In this document: piece by piece, positions 25,794-34,371 of the stretch
How the letters are laid out: each line of letters begins with the position of its first letter
Numbering within the stretch: position 1 is the first letter of the stretch
Position numbers and translations under genes: made by a program
NCBI GenBank assembly: GCA_964243295.1
Contig: CAXTEJ010000017.1
Location: 1-64,000, forward strand
Source of the DNA: CAXTEJ01 sp964243295
GTDB lineage: Bacteria; Actinomycetota; Actinomycetes; Actinomycetales; Angustibacteraceae
DNA length: 64,000 bases
Direction: 5' to 3'
The notes under the pieces: model-generated
The model's database searches: none
Told to the model about the DNA's origin: nothing
What the model saw: only the letters and a program-made list of their open reading frames with translations

Positions 25794-27347
25794 GTGTCGG
25801 ACGACGTCTACGGCCTGCTGACCGTCGCCGGCGTCGAGGTCGCGCTGCCCCTGTCCTCGCTGCGGGAGGTCGTGCCCTGCCCCGAGCAGCTCACGCCGCT
25901 GCCGACGCGGGCCGTCGGCCTGCTCGGCACGATGGAGGTGCGCGAGCTGGTCGTCCCCGTGCTCGACCTCGCGCCCCGCATGGGATGGGAGACGGTGCGC
26001 GGCCGTGACCACGTGGTCGTGGTGCTCAGCGACGGCGTCCGGCTGCTGGGTGTGCTGGCCGACCGGCTGCGCCACGTGCAGCAGGTGCCGGCCGGCCAGC
26101 TGCTCGCCGTCCACCAGGACGGCGACGACGTGCTGGTCACCCACACCTTCCGCGACACCGCGAACGGCGGGATCGTCAGCGTGCTCGACGTCTCGGCGAT
26201 CCTCGCGCTGCCCGACGTGCCGACGATCGACGTGCCCGCCACCGCGCCGGCCGTGGTCGCCGCGGGGACGCCGTCCGCGACCGGCGACGTCGGCGACGGC
26301 AGGCGGGGCCTGACGCTGGTGCAGTGCGGCCCCTACGTCCTCGCGTTCGACGTCCACCAGGTCCACACGACGCTGCCCGCGTGCGACGCGACGCCGTCGG
26401 TCCTCGACAGCGCCCTGTGCCGCGGCACGATGGCCTACACCGACCGCGAGGTCGCCGTGGTCGACCCGCTCGTCCTGCTCGGCCTGGGCCGGCTGCCGCA
26501 GGAGGCCACCGGCCCGGGCCTGGTTCTGCAGCTCGGCGAGGGCTACGTCGTCCTCGCGCTGACCGAGCTGCTCGCCATCGTCGACGTCGGGGACCGCGAC
26601 ATCATGCCGCTGCCGGCCTTCACCGTGCGGCGCCCTGCGCTGTTCGACGGGATCGTCCTGACCCGCGACCTCTCCTCGCTGGTGCTCGACGGCCAGGCCC
26701 TGCTCGCCGACGTCGACCTGCTCGCGCTCGCGCACATGAACGTCGCACGGCCCGGTGGCACCGCGGTCGCCGGCCCGTCGGGCGCGTCCGACGCGACCGC
26801 CGACGCCCGAGGCGCCCGCGGCGTGGGCGAGCCGCAGCTGCGGTACTCCGTCGGGGTCGACGTCGTCACGCCGCTGCAGCAGGTCGCGGAGATCCTGCCC
26901 TTCCCGCAGACCCTCACCGAGACCCACGTCGAGCCGTTCGTGCTCGGCATCATCAGCCACCGCGGTGCCGTCGTGCCGGTCCTGTGCCTGCGCACGCTGC
27001 TCGGCCTGCCGCCGTCCGACGACCACGAGGGGCACTGCCTGCTGCTCGTCGGGGTCGACGGCCAGCACGTCGCCTACGTGGTCGACGTCCTGCAGGGCAT
27101 GGAACCGCTGACCTGGCAGGACGACGACGACCCGGGAGCCGCCGCCGGCGCCTACGCGACGCCGTCCCTGCGCACCAGCCCGCTGGTGCAGGTGCGCGGC
27201 GACACCCGGCTGCTGCCGCAGCTCGACCTGGTCGCCGTGACGCGGACGGTGCAGAGCAGCGACGCCTACGAGGTGTCCGACCCCCCCGCCACCTCGGCGC
27301 CGGACCCCCTCGACGAGCTCGCCCTCCTCGACGAGGCCCAGGTCTGA
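25794..27347 (+). CDS. CheW-like protein with three tandem CheW domains
   Basis: A 517-residue protein of three CheW-type modules (about 5-150, 170-305, 340-500). Visible signs are GLLTVAGVEVALPLSSLREVV, VGLLGTMEVRELVVPVLDL in the first and LGIISHRGAVVPVLCLRTLLGL in the third; the middle module is more diverged. CheW couples receptors to CheA kinase. GTG 25794 is chosen because AGGGA lies 6 nt before it; an in-frame ATG at 25767 would overlap the receptor gene by 11 bp. No CheA, CheY or flagellar gene is in the window. The 71 bp after its stop hold no gene. Confidence 0.88.
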   Translation: MSDDVYGLLTVAGVEVALPLSSLREVVPCPEQLTPLPTRAVGLLGTMEVRELVVPVLDLAPRMGWETVRGRDHVVVVLSDGVRLLGVLADRLRHVQQVPAGQLLAVHQDGDDVLVTHTFRDTANGGIVSVLDVSAILALPDVPTIDVPATAPAVVAAGTPSATGDVGDGRRGLTLVQCGPYVLAFDVHQVHTTLPACDATPSVLDSALCRGTMAYTDREVAVVDPLVLLGLGRLPQEATGPGLVLQLGEGYVVLALTELLAIVDVGDRDIMPLPAFTVRRPALFDGIVLTRDLSSLVLDGQALLADVDLLALAHMNVARPGGTAVAGPSGASDATADARGARGVGEPQLRYSVGVDVVTPLQQVAEILPFPQTLTETHVEPFVLGIISHRGAVVPVLCLRTLLGLPPSDDHEGHCLLLVGVDGQHVAYVVDVLQGMEPLTWQDDDDPGAAAGAYATPSLRTSPLVQVRGDTRLLPQLDLVAVTRTVQSSDAYEVSDPPATSAPDPLDELALLDEAQV

Positions 27348-27418
27348 CCCCTCCGGCGGTGATCTCGCGATCCCGGCCCACCCGCAGCCCTAGGCACGCT
27401 CGGTGAGGCCAGCTGCGG

Positions 27419-28294
27419 TCAGGCAGGCCCGCCCTCGTGATCGGCGAGGACGGCGGCCAGGACGTCGTCGGGCGGCCGGATGTCGCGGGGGCTGGCAGGG
27501 CTCTCGCGCCGGGTGAGCAGCGCCTTCCACAGCGCCCAGCCGCGACCGCGGGCCCAGGTGGCGTCGTCCGGGCCGAGGCGGTCACGGAAGGCGGCACGGC
27601 CCGCGGGGCCGAGCATCGTGAAGGCGATGACGAGGTCGCACGCGGGGTCGCCGACGCCGCAGGTGCCGAAGTCGATGACGCCGGCCAGCCTGCCGTCGCG
27701 CACCAGGAGGTTGCCCGCCGCCACGTCGCCGTGGAACCACACCGGGTCGCGTGCCCACGCCGACGACCGCGCGTCGTCCCAGGCGGCGAGCAGCCGGTCG
27801 CGGTCGGCGCTGGCACCGAGGTCGTCGACGCAGCGGCGGGTCTCGGCGTCGTAGTGCTCCAGCGACGCCCCGCGGAAGAAGCTGTGCTCACCGGCGATCG
27901 GGCCGTCGGTCGCGTCGACGCGTTGCAGCGCAACGAGGAAGGACGCGAGGTCGCTTGCGAAGGCGGATTCGTCGAGCTGGGCCGTCAGCGCGGGCTCGCC
28001 GTCGACCCAGCGGTGGACCGACCACGGGAACGGGTAGCCCTCACCCGGCACGCCGAGCGCGACCGGCTCGGGAACGGGCACCGGCAGCCGCGCGGCGAGC
28101 ACCGGCAGCCACCGCTGCTCCTTCGCGACCGCGGCGACGTACCCCTCGGCGCTCGGCAGCCGCACGGTCAGCTCGTCGCCGAGCCGGAAGGTGCGGTTGT
28201 CGTTGCCCTGCAACGGTACCGGGCGCACGGGAAGGTGCGCGAGGTCGGGCAGCTGGCTGCTCAGCAGCCGGCGCACGAGGTGCTCGTCGATCAC
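27419..28294 (-). CDS. aminoglycoside phosphotransferase (APH) family kinase
   Basis: A kinase-fold protein of about 291 residues. The catalytic loop WFHGDVAAGNLLV and the metal motif GVIDFGTCGVGDPACDL match the APH family, which includes antibiotic kinases and many small-molecule kinases; the substrate is unknown and resistance should not be assumed. GTG 28294 follows GACACT at 6 nt; an in-frame TTG at 28330 would add 12 residues, and part of that extension resembles family N-termini, so the start is open. The second kinase gene ends just upstream on the same strand, making a likely two-gene operon. Confidence 0.88.
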   Translation of the reverse strand: MIDEHLVRRLLSSQLPDLAHLPVRPVPLQGNDNRTFRLGDELTVRLPSAEGYVAAVAKEQRWLPVLAARLPVPVPEPVALGVPGEGYPFPWSVHRWVDGEPALTAQLDESAFASDLASFLVALQRVDATDGPIAGEHSFFRGASLEHYDAETRRCVDDLGASADRDRLLAAWDDARSSAWARDPVWFHGDVAAGNLLVRDGRLAGVIDFGTCGVGDPACDLVIAFTMLGPAGRAAFRDRLGPDDATWARGRGWALWKALLTRRESPASPRDIRPPDDVLAAVLADHEGGPA

Positions 28295-28337
28295 CTGCGC
28301 AGTGTCGGTCGTCGCACCCGGCGTGACCAACGGGTTT

Positions 28338-29321
28338 TCAGACCAGCAGCTCCGCAGAGTCCAGGAACGGCCGCGCGACGCGCTCGGCGCCGAGGTCGAG
28401 CACGTACAGCCCGGTGCTCACGCGCTCGACGAAACCCCACTCCCACAACGCTTCAACGTCGGCACCCGTCTCGTCGGCCAGCACGCCGGCGTAGCGGCGC
28501 AGCAGCTCGGGGGCCCCTGAGGGGTCGAGCAGCAGCCGCCCCGACCAGTCGCGCAGGGCCACGCCGAGGTCGTACTCACGCTGCTCTAAGAACCCGTCGG
28601 GGTCGACGAGGGCGAAGCCGGACGCCGCGCCCGCCCGTGGCGGCGACACCGCCAGCGCGTTGCCCGGGTGGGGGTCGCCGTGCACCACCACGCAGGTTGC
28701 CGGGTCGAGGGCGGCGGACCGTCGTCCGGCCAGGGTGAGGGCGTGGTCCCGCACCACGCGCGAGCAGGGTGCGTCGTACCGGTCGAACAGCTCGTCGACC
28801 ATCGCCGCGAGCAGGCTCGCCTTGTCGGTGCTGCCCCGCACCGGCACCGCGAAGCGCTCGGCGCCGTCGGGGTCGCGCGGCTCGACCTGCCAGGCGGCCT
28901 GCAGCGTGCGGGCCAGCGACCGCAGCTGCTCGTGCGGCTCGGCCACCGAGCGCTCGAGCGGTGCACCCAGCGACTCGAGCAGCAGGGCGCCGCGGTCGAC
29001 GTCGCTGTCGAGCAGCCGCACGTAGCCGCGCCCCCGGGCCAGCCGCAGCACCCGCTCCTGCGCCCGGACGTCGGCGCCCGGCGTCGCGACCTTCAGCACC
29101 GCCTCGGTGCCGTCCTCGCGCAGCGCGCGGACGACGTACGACGCGGAGCCGCCGGGCACGGGGCGACCGAGCCGCAGCGACCACCGGTCGGCGAGGTCGT
29201 CGAGCAGCCCCGGCAGCGACACCTGCCAGGCAACGCCCTCGGCGCCCAGCCGCGACAGCCGCGACCGGGTGAGCGGTTGGAGGCGCACGGGTGCCGGCAC
29301 CGGGGCAGCCTGCCACGCCAC
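28338..29321 (-). CDS. streptomycin 6-kinase-like APH family protein
   Basis: A 327-residue kinase with ASYVVRALREDGTEAVLKVATPG (nucleotide loop and Lys), VVHGDPHPGNAL (catalytic Asp) and FALVDPDGFLEQREYDLGVALRDW (metal Asp), the pattern of the aminoglycoside/hydroxyurea-type kinases such as streptomycin 6-kinase. Whether it acts on an antibiotic is not known. Several GTG starts are possible (29321, 29300, 29288); the longest is given. Its start is 30 bp from the divergent LigD-type polymerase gene. The next gene downstream is also an APH-family kinase of a different subgroup. Confidence 0.85.
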   Translation of the reverse strand: MAWQAAPVPAPVRLQPLTRSRLSRLGAEGVAWQVSLPGLLDDLADRWSLRLGRPVPGGSASYVVRALREDGTEAVLKVATPGADVRAQERVLRLARGRGYVRLLDSDVDRGALLLESLGAPLERSVAEPHEQLRSLARTLQAAWQVEPRDPDGAERFAVPVRGSTDKASLLAAMVDELFDRYDAPCSRVVRDHALTLAGRRSAALDPATCVVVHGDPHPGNALAVSPPRAGAASGFALVDPDGFLEQREYDLGVALRDWSGRLLLDPSGAPELLRRYAGVLADETGADVEALWEWGFVERVSTGLYVLDLGAERVARPFLDSAELLV

Positions 29322-29339
29322 GCCCGCCGTCGCTGCGGC

Positions 29340-29345
29340 TAGGTT
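29340..29345 (+). promoter_or_regulatory. -10 hexamer TAGGTT, leaderless LigD-type polymerase start
   Basis: TAGGTT ends 6 nt before ATG 29352 in a 30-bp divergent intergenic space that leaves no room for a leader. Confidence 0.55.
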
Positions 29346-29351
29346 AACGCG

Positions 29352-30317
29352 ATGACGCCCGCCGCCAAGCCCCCTGCGGTCGAGCTCGCGGTCGGTGAGC
29401 GCAGCGTGCGCGTCTCGAACCCCGACCGCGTGTACTTCCCGCTCGGCGGCCACACCAAGCTCGACCTGGTGCAGTACTACCTGTCGGTCGGCGACGGCAT
29501 CGTGCGGGCGCTGCGCGAGCGGCCCTGCATGCTGCACCGGTTTCCCGACGGCGTCACGGGCGAGAAGGTGCACCAGAAGCGGCTCCCGCACGGGGCGCCA
29601 CCGTGGGTGGAGACGGTCCGGCTGCACTTCCCGCGGTACAACCGGCACGCCGACGAGCTGTGCGTCACCGAGCTCGCGGCGGTGGCGTGGGCGGTGCAGA
29701 TGTCGACGGTCGAGTTCCACCCCTGGAACTCCCGGCGCGCCGACACCGAGCGCCCCGACGAGTGGCGCATCGACCTGGACCCCATGCCGCAGTGCGACTT
29801 CGACACCGTGCGCCGCGTGGCTCGTGTCGCGCAGGAGGTGCTCGACGAGCTGGGCGTCATCGGGTTCCCCAAGACGTCCGGGGGTTCGGGGCTGCACGTC
29901 TACGTGCGCGTCCAACCGCTGTGGGGCTTCGCCGACGTCCGCCGTGCCGCTCTCGCGTTCGCGCGGGAGGTCGAGCGCCGGTCGGCCGGGGAGGCGACCA
30001 CCACGTGGTGGCGCAAGGACCGCGACCCCCGCACGGTGTTCGTCGACTACAACCAGAACGCCCGTGACCACACGATCGCGAGCGCGTACTCGGTGCGCGG
30101 CGTCCCCGAGGCCACGGTGTCGACGCCGATCCGCTGGGACGAGATCGACGACGTCCAGCCGCGCGAGCTCACCATCGCCACGGTGCCAGCGCGCTTCGCC
30201 CAGCTCGGCGACCTGCACGCCGGCATCGACGACGTCGCCCACTCGCTGGAACCGCTGCTGCAGTGGGCCGAGCGCGACGAGGCCGAGGGCGCGCAGCCGC
30301 CACCGTTGGAGGAGTGA
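29352..30317 (+). CDS. stand-alone LigD-type primase/polymerase domain protein
   Basis: A 321-residue archaeo-eukaryotic primase-fold polymerase as found in LigD. The metal motif RIDLDPMP (DxD), the SGGSGLHVYV motif with its conserved His, and the third motif VFVDYNQNARDHTIASAYSVR are intact, so it is probably active in template-dependent or end-filling synthesis. There is no ligase or nuclease domain fused to it and no Ku gene nearby; such solo PolDom proteins occur in many actinobacteria beside multidomain LigD. The stop faces the next gene's stop 1 bp away. Confidence 0.92.
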   Translation: MTPAAKPPAVELAVGERSVRVSNPDRVYFPLGGHTKLDLVQYYLSVGDGIVRALRERPCMLHRFPDGVTGEKVHQKRLPHGAPPWVETVRLHFPRYNRHADELCVTELAAVAWAVQMSTVEFHPWNSRRADTERPDEWRIDLDPMPQCDFDTVRRVARVAQEVLDELGVIGFPKTSGGSGLHVYVRVQPLWGFADVRRAALAFAREVERRSAGEATTTWWRKDRDPRTVFVDYNQNARDHTIASAYSVRGVPEATVSTPIRWDEIDDVQPRELTIATVPARFAQLGDLHAGIDDVAHSLEPLLQWAERDEAEGAQPPPLEE

Positions 30318-30318
30318 G

Positions 30319-31323
30319 CTACGGGCGGCCGACCTGCACCCGCCACGCCGGGTCGCCGAAGCGCTCGGTCTGGACGGTGAGGGTGAACGGCTCACCGTCA
30401 CGCGGAACGGTGATGTCGGCATCGCGCAAGGTCGCCGGCGTGAGGTCGAGGCCGGCGCTCGTGGCCGTGTACGTCCAGCTCGCGGCGCCGGTGACCGTCA
30501 CGCCGTTGACGCGCAGCCGGATCAGCCCCGGCGCCCAGGTCGTCGCCTCGGCGACGAGGTCCGCGTGGTAGGTGATGGTCCGTGAGACGGTCTCGACCGC
30601 CGCGGGGCCCGCCTCGATCGTGACCACGCCCCGTCTGGGCGTGCTGCTGCTCTGAGTGAGCGAGCCCGCCGCAGGCGGTGAGACCTGGGCGGGTCGCGGC
30701 GGCAGGGGGTACTCGTCGGCCGGGACGGCCTGGTAGAAGCCGACGCGCACGGTGACGTCCGAGGAGTTCGCGTTCCGCGCGCCGGCCGGCGGGTCCGACG
30801 AGCCGATCTTCACCGTGACGGTCGCGGGCCGTCCCGGGGTGATGCCGTACCGCTTCCACAGGCGCTCGCCCTCCTCGAAGGGACCGCTACCGCTCCCGCC
30901 GCACCCGCCCCACGTCAGCGGCTTCCCGTTGACCTCCGTCACGACGTCGACGACGCCCGTGGTCGAGACCGAGCAGGTCGACGTGGTCATGAGCTCGTAG
31001 CTGGTGGGGGTGATGTCGAAGGTCCGCTCGTCGCCGACCTTCGCGGTCAGGGTCGCCTGGCCGATGATCCTGCCCCCACCCGCGTACGTCGGCAGCCCGG
31101 TGAGGGCCGGAGCCGCGGGCGGCGCGGCCTGCCGCTCCCCCGGCTGCGCCACGCCGAACGCACCCGCCGCCACGGCGACCGTCAGCACCGCCGAGCCCGT
31201 GAGGCGAGCGCGCCGTCGCCGAGCCACCACCCGGCGCACACCGGCGAGTCGCTCGGCGCCGGGGGGCGCGGGCTGGGCCGACTGCGTCAGGGCCTCGCGC
31301 AGGTCGTCGGTCGTGGGGCTCAT
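30319..31323 (-). CDS. membrane-anchored partner of SigE-family sigma factor
   Basis: A 334-residue protein with a cytoplasmic N-terminus (about 45 residues), an Arg-rich stop-transfer (RRVVARRRRARL), one hydrophobic helix (TGSAVLTVAVAAGAFGVA) and an exported beta-rich domain. ATG 31323 has GGGAG 7 nt upstream and overlaps the sigma stop by ATGA. Position and topology indicate an anti-sigma or sensory partner, but no HxxxCxxC motif is present. The exported part carries a few Cys residues (TCSVS, GGCGGSG) that may form a disulfide. Confidence 0.75.
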   Translation of the reverse strand: MSPTTDDLREALTQSAQPAPPGAERLAGVRRVVARRRRARLTGSAVLTVAVAAGAFGVAQPGERQAAPPAAPALTGLPTYAGGGRIIGQATLTAKVGDERTFDITPTSYELMTTSTCSVSTTGVVDVVTEVNGKPLTWGGCGGSGSGPFEEGERLWKRYGITPGRPATVTVKIGSSDPPAGARNANSSDVTVRVGFYQAVPADEYPLPPRPAQVSPPAAGSLTQSSSTPRRGVVTIEAGPAAVETVSRTITYHADLVAEATTWAPGLIRLRVNGVTVTGAASWTYTATSAGLDLTPATLRDADITVPRDGEPFTLTVQTERFGDPAWRVQVGRP

Positions 31324-31844
31324 CGGGTGCTCCCGGGCTGGGGGTGGACGGGTGTCGCCGAGCGGGGAGCCGATGATGGCTCGGGCGCGAGACCGGGGTC
31401 GACGCGCAGGGTGGCGAGAGCCCGCGCGGTCTGGCTCTTGACCGTGCCGACCGTCGTCCCCATGACCTCGGCAGTCTGTGCCTCGGTGAGGTCGTCGAAG
31501 AACCGCAGCACGATGACGGCCCGCTGCCGCCTGGGGAGCTGGGCCACAGCGGCCGCGAGGTCGAGGCGCGTGTCGACGTCCGAGCCGCGGTGCGGCTGCT
31601 CGGGCAGCTGCTCGGTGGCGCGCTCGCCGTTCCAGCGCCGGCGCCACCACGAGGCGAACGTGTTCACGAGCACCGTGCGCACGTAGGCGTCGGGGTCGCC
31701 CTCGATGCGCCGCCACGAGCTCCATGCCTTGGCCAGCGCGGTCTGCACGAGGTCCTCGGCGAGACCGTGGTCGCGGGTCAGCAGGTAGGCGGTGCGGTGC
31801 AGCGCGTCGCCTCGCGCCACCACGTACGCCTCGAAGTCGTCCAC
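31320..31844 (-). CDS. SigE-family ECF sigma factor
   Basis: A 174-residue sigma factor: region 2 LTRDHGLAEDLVQTALAKAWSSW, the PDAYVRTVLVNTFASWWRRRW segment typical of the actinobacterial SigE family, and region 4 LPRRQRAVIVLRFFDDLTEAQTAEVMGTTVGTVKSQTARAL. A Pro/Ser-rich tail follows. GTG 31844 starts after a G-rich stretch. It is coupled to the membrane protein downstream. Its 5' region contains the paired hairpins described separately. Confidence 0.92.
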   Translation of the reverse strand: MDDFEAYVVARGDALHRTAYLLTRDHGLAEDLVQTALAKAWSSWRRIEGDPDAYVRTVLVNTFASWWRRRWNGERATEQLPEQPHRGSDVDTRLDLAAAVAQLPRRQRAVIVLRFFDDLTEAQTAEVMGTTVGTVKSQTARALATLRVDPGLAPEPSSAPRSATPVHPQPGSTR

Positions 31845-31920
31845 GCCCCCGCCCCCCGTCGCTGCCGCAGCCTGTCACCGCATGACCGCCTGGGTGCGCA
31901 GGATGGTTGTCGCCGCCTGG

Positions 31921-32188
31921 CCGCCACAGCGGCTGGCAGAACTGCCGATCGAGCTGGCCGCGCGTGCTGGCGCTGCGGTGGGCGACCGACTTCCGCCCGC
32001 CGGTGTGGCGCGCGCCGCCGCGACCCGTTGCGGCCAGGTGCCGCGGTTCGACGAGCCCGACCACCTGAGAGGCCTGCGCTCAGCCGTCAGCGCAGCCCCG
32101 CCACACCGGCGGGCAGAGGTGCCGCTCGGGCTGACCGACCGTGCTCAGGCGCGGCTCAGCGCACGACCTCTGCCCGCTGCTGTGGCGG
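31921..32188. repeat. two related long imperfect hairpins sharing arm sequence
   Basis: Four related segments occur: CCGCCACAGCGGCTGGCAGA (31921, direct), CCGCCCGCCGGTGTGGCG (31993-32010, inverted), CCGCCACACCGGCGGGCAGA (32098, direct) and CCTCTGCCCGCTGCTGTGGC (32167-32186, inverted). They make two successive ~90-bp hairpins with ~20-bp arms and ~45-nt loops. The 31845-32240 interval has no supported gene; this repeat and the sigma-factor promoter are all that is visible. Confidence 0.65.
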
Positions 32189-32240
32189 TCCCCGATGGCG
32201 CAGCGGTGGCGGCGCCACCTCAGCGCTCCCTGCGGCACGC

Positions 32241-32552
32241 TCATGGCAGACCCGGTGGCAGCCCCTCGGGCCACGTGATGGTGAGCGAGCTGCGGTGCGC
32301 CGGGCCGTGCGTGATCTCCGCCTCGACCGGTTCGATGCCCACCGGCCACCACCGCACCGCGCGGTAGGGGTAGCCGTCCTGCTCGAACGCCTCCCACTGC
32401 AGCATCACCGCGTCGCCCGCCCGTGCGGTCCGGTAGCCGGGGACGGCGAGCGTCCCGAAGAAACTCCAGCAGCCGCCCGGCGTCTCGTCGCTGTCCAGGA
32501 CGCCCCAGCCGAGCTCGTCGTGCCAGACCCGCACCCGCGCCGGGACCGTCAT
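32241..32552 (-). CDS. cold-shock-domain-like small protein
   Basis: A 103-residue protein starting TVPARVRVWHDELGWGVLDS and containing CWSFFGTLAVPGY and LQWEAFEQDGYPYRAV, a known actinobacterial CSD-like pattern: an OB-fold beta barrel with aromatic surface residues, but without the canonical KGFGFI RNP1 motif. RNA or single-strand binding is possible, not proven. ATG 32552. It is 6 bp downstream of the purine permease and probably in its operon. Confidence 0.8.
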   Translation of the reverse strand: MTVPARVRVWHDELGWGVLDSDETPGGCWSFFGTLAVPGYRTARAGDAVMLQWEAFEQDGYPYRAVRWWPVGIEPVEAEITHGPAHRSSLTITWPEGLPPGLP

Positions 32553-32558
32553 GGCCGC

Positions 32559-34034
32559 TCAGCTGACGCCGAGCACGTCCTTGAGCGGGTCGATGGCGAA
32601 GTACAGGACGAACAGCGCGGACGTCGCCCACAGCAGCGGGTGCACCTGGCCGGCCTTGCCGCGTGCGAGCTTGATGACGACGTAGGAGACGAAGCCCGCG
32701 CCGATGCCGGCGGTGATCGAGTACGTGAACGGCATCAGCACGATGGTCAGGAACGCCGGGATCGCGACCTCGAGGTCGTCCCAGTCCACGCCGCGCACCT
32801 GCTGCATCATCAAGAACCCGACGACCACGAGGGCGGGGGTCGCGGCCTCGTAGGGCACCACCGCCACCAGCGGCGCGAACAGCGTGGCGAGCAGGAAGAG
32901 CACGCCGGTCACGACGGACGCGAGGCCCGTGCGGGCGCCCTCGCCGACACCGGACGCCGACTCGATGTAGGAGGTATTGCTCGACACGCTCGCGGCGCCA
33001 CCGGCCGCGGCCGCGAGCGAGTCGACGACCAGGATGCGCTGCGCCCCCGGGGGGTTGCCCTCGTCGTCGAGCAGGTTCGCCTCGGCGCCGATGGCGACCA
33101 TCGTGCCCATGGTGTCGAAGAAGTCGGCGAGCAGCAGCGTGAAGACGAGCAGCGCGGCGCTCACCAGGCCGATCGCCGCGAACGAGCCGAAGAGGCTGAC
33201 GTCGCCGAGCAGACCGAAGTCGGGGGTGTCGACGACGTTGGACGACAGGCGCGGGACGCCGAGCCCCCAGCCCTGCGGGTTGACGACCTCGCCGGCGGCG
33301 TCGGTCTGCGAACCGACGTCCGCCACGGCCTCGACCACGATCGCCAGCAGCGTCGCGCCGACGATGCCGATCAGGATCGCGCCCCGGACGCCGCGCACCA
33401 GCATCACGATGATCGCCAGCAGCCCCACGACGAACACCAGCGTCGGCCAGCCGGCGAGGAACCCGCCGATGCCCAGCTCGACCGGCGTCGGGCCGGACGG
33501 CTTGCGGACGAAGCCCGAGTCGACCAGCCCGACGATCGTGATGAACAGGCCGATGCCCACGCTAATGGCGGTCTTGAGCTGGCGCGGCACGGCCCGGAAC
33601 ACCGCGGCGCGAAAACCGGTGAGCACCAGCACCAGGATGATCAGGCCCTCGAGCACGACCAGTCCCATGGCGTCGGCCCACGTCATGCCGGGCAGCTTGG
33701 CGATGCCGAACGCCACGAACGCGTTGAGCCCCAGGCCCGCGGCGAGCGCGAGCGGGTAGTTCGCGACGACGCCCATGAGGATCGTCATCACCCCTGCCAC
33801 CAGGGCCGTCGCCGCCGCGACCTTCGGCAGGTCGGGAGCCGTCCCGCCGCCCAGGAAGCGCCCGGTGCTATCGGCCTGGGTGCCGATGATCAGCGGGTTG
33901 AGCACCACGATGTAGGCCATCGTGAAGAAGGTCGCGACACCGCCGCGCACCTCCTGCGCGACCGTCGACCCGCGCTCGGTGATGCTGAACAGCCGCTCCA
34001 GCCCGCTGTCGCGGCCGGTCGACACCGTGCTCAT
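32559..34034 (-). CDS. NCS2 family purine permease (AzgA/GhxP type)
   Basis: A 491-residue transporter. It begins with ERGSTVAQEVRGGVATFFTMAYIVVLNP, the AzgA-class signature, and has about fourteen hydrophobic segments, a TMGTMVAIG stretch and SVSSNTSYIESASGVGEGARTG near helix 10, which line the purine site. It imports adenine, guanine, hypoxanthine or xanthine with protons. ATG 34034 has AGGAGG 4 nt upstream, one of the best ribosome sites here. No purine riboswitch is visible in the 82-bp divergent gap before DUF2530. Confidence 0.93.
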   Translation of the reverse strand: MSTVSTGRDSGLERLFSITERGSTVAQEVRGGVATFFTMAYIVVLNPLIIGTQADSTGRFLGGGTAPDLPKVAAATALVAGVMTILMGVVANYPLALAAGLGLNAFVAFGIAKLPGMTWADAMGLVVLEGLIILVLVLTGFRAAVFRAVPRQLKTAISVGIGLFITIVGLVDSGFVRKPSGPTPVELGIGGFLAGWPTLVFVVGLLAIIVMLVRGVRGAILIGIVGATLLAIVVEAVADVGSQTDAAGEVVNPQGWGLGVPRLSSNVVDTPDFGLLGDVSLFGSFAAIGLVSAALLVFTLLLADFFDTMGTMVAIGAEANLLDDEGNPPGAQRILVVDSLAAAAGGAASVSSNTSYIESASGVGEGARTGLASVVTGVLFLLATLFAPLVAVVPYEAATPALVVVGFLMMQQVRGVDWDDLEVAIPAFLTIVLMPFTYSITAGIGAGFVSYVVIKLARGKAGQVHPLLWATSALFVLYFAIDPLKDVLGVS

Positions 34035-34104
34035 GCTTCCTCCTGGGGTGTGGACGCGGGCCAACCCAACCAGCACCCGCGCCGACCGCGCCACTCGCCG
34101 TCCC

Positions 34105-34110
34105 TACGCT
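34105..34110 (+). promoter_or_regulatory. -10 hexamer TACGCT, leaderless DUF2530 start
   Basis: TACGCT ends 6 nt before GTG 34117; the identical box and spacing precede the HAD-LarE gene. Confidence 0.55.
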
Positions 34111-34116
34111 GGTCAC

Positions 34117-34359
34117 GTGACCCCGCCGCCCGCACCCCAGCCCGTGCGGCCGCTCGCGGTCGACACCATCCACGTGGTGCGGATCGGCATGGCCGCCTGG
34201 GCGGTCGCCCTCGTCGTGTGCCTGCTCGTCCCGGCCTTCCACACCGGCTCGCGCGACTGGTGGCCGTGGGCGTGCGTCAGCGGCCTGGTGCTCGGCCTGC
34301 TCGGCCTGGTCTACCTCTCCCGCGGCCGCGGCAACGCCGCAGGGCTGCGGCGCGACTGA
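34117..34359 (+). CDS. DUF2530 small membrane protein
   Basis: An 80-residue protein with two hydrophobic helices (AAWAVALVVCLLVPAF and WACVSGLVLGLLGLVYLS) and the DUF2530-like opening PVRPLAVDTIHVVRIGMAAWAV. The family is actinobacterial and of unknown function. It is flanked by the divergent purine permease and the converging sacsin-like ATPase gene (12 bp between stops). Confidence 0.85.
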   Translation: MTPPPAPQPVRPLAVDTIHVVRIGMAAWAVALVVCLLVPAFHTGSRDWWPWACVSGLVLGLLGLVYLSRGRGNAAGLRRD

Positions 34360-34371
34360 GCTGGCGGGGCG

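Noticed and set aside
27419..29321. Antibiotic resistance cassette (two APH-type kinases)
   Set aside because: Family membership alone does not show resistance; codon use and context are those of the surrounding chromosome.
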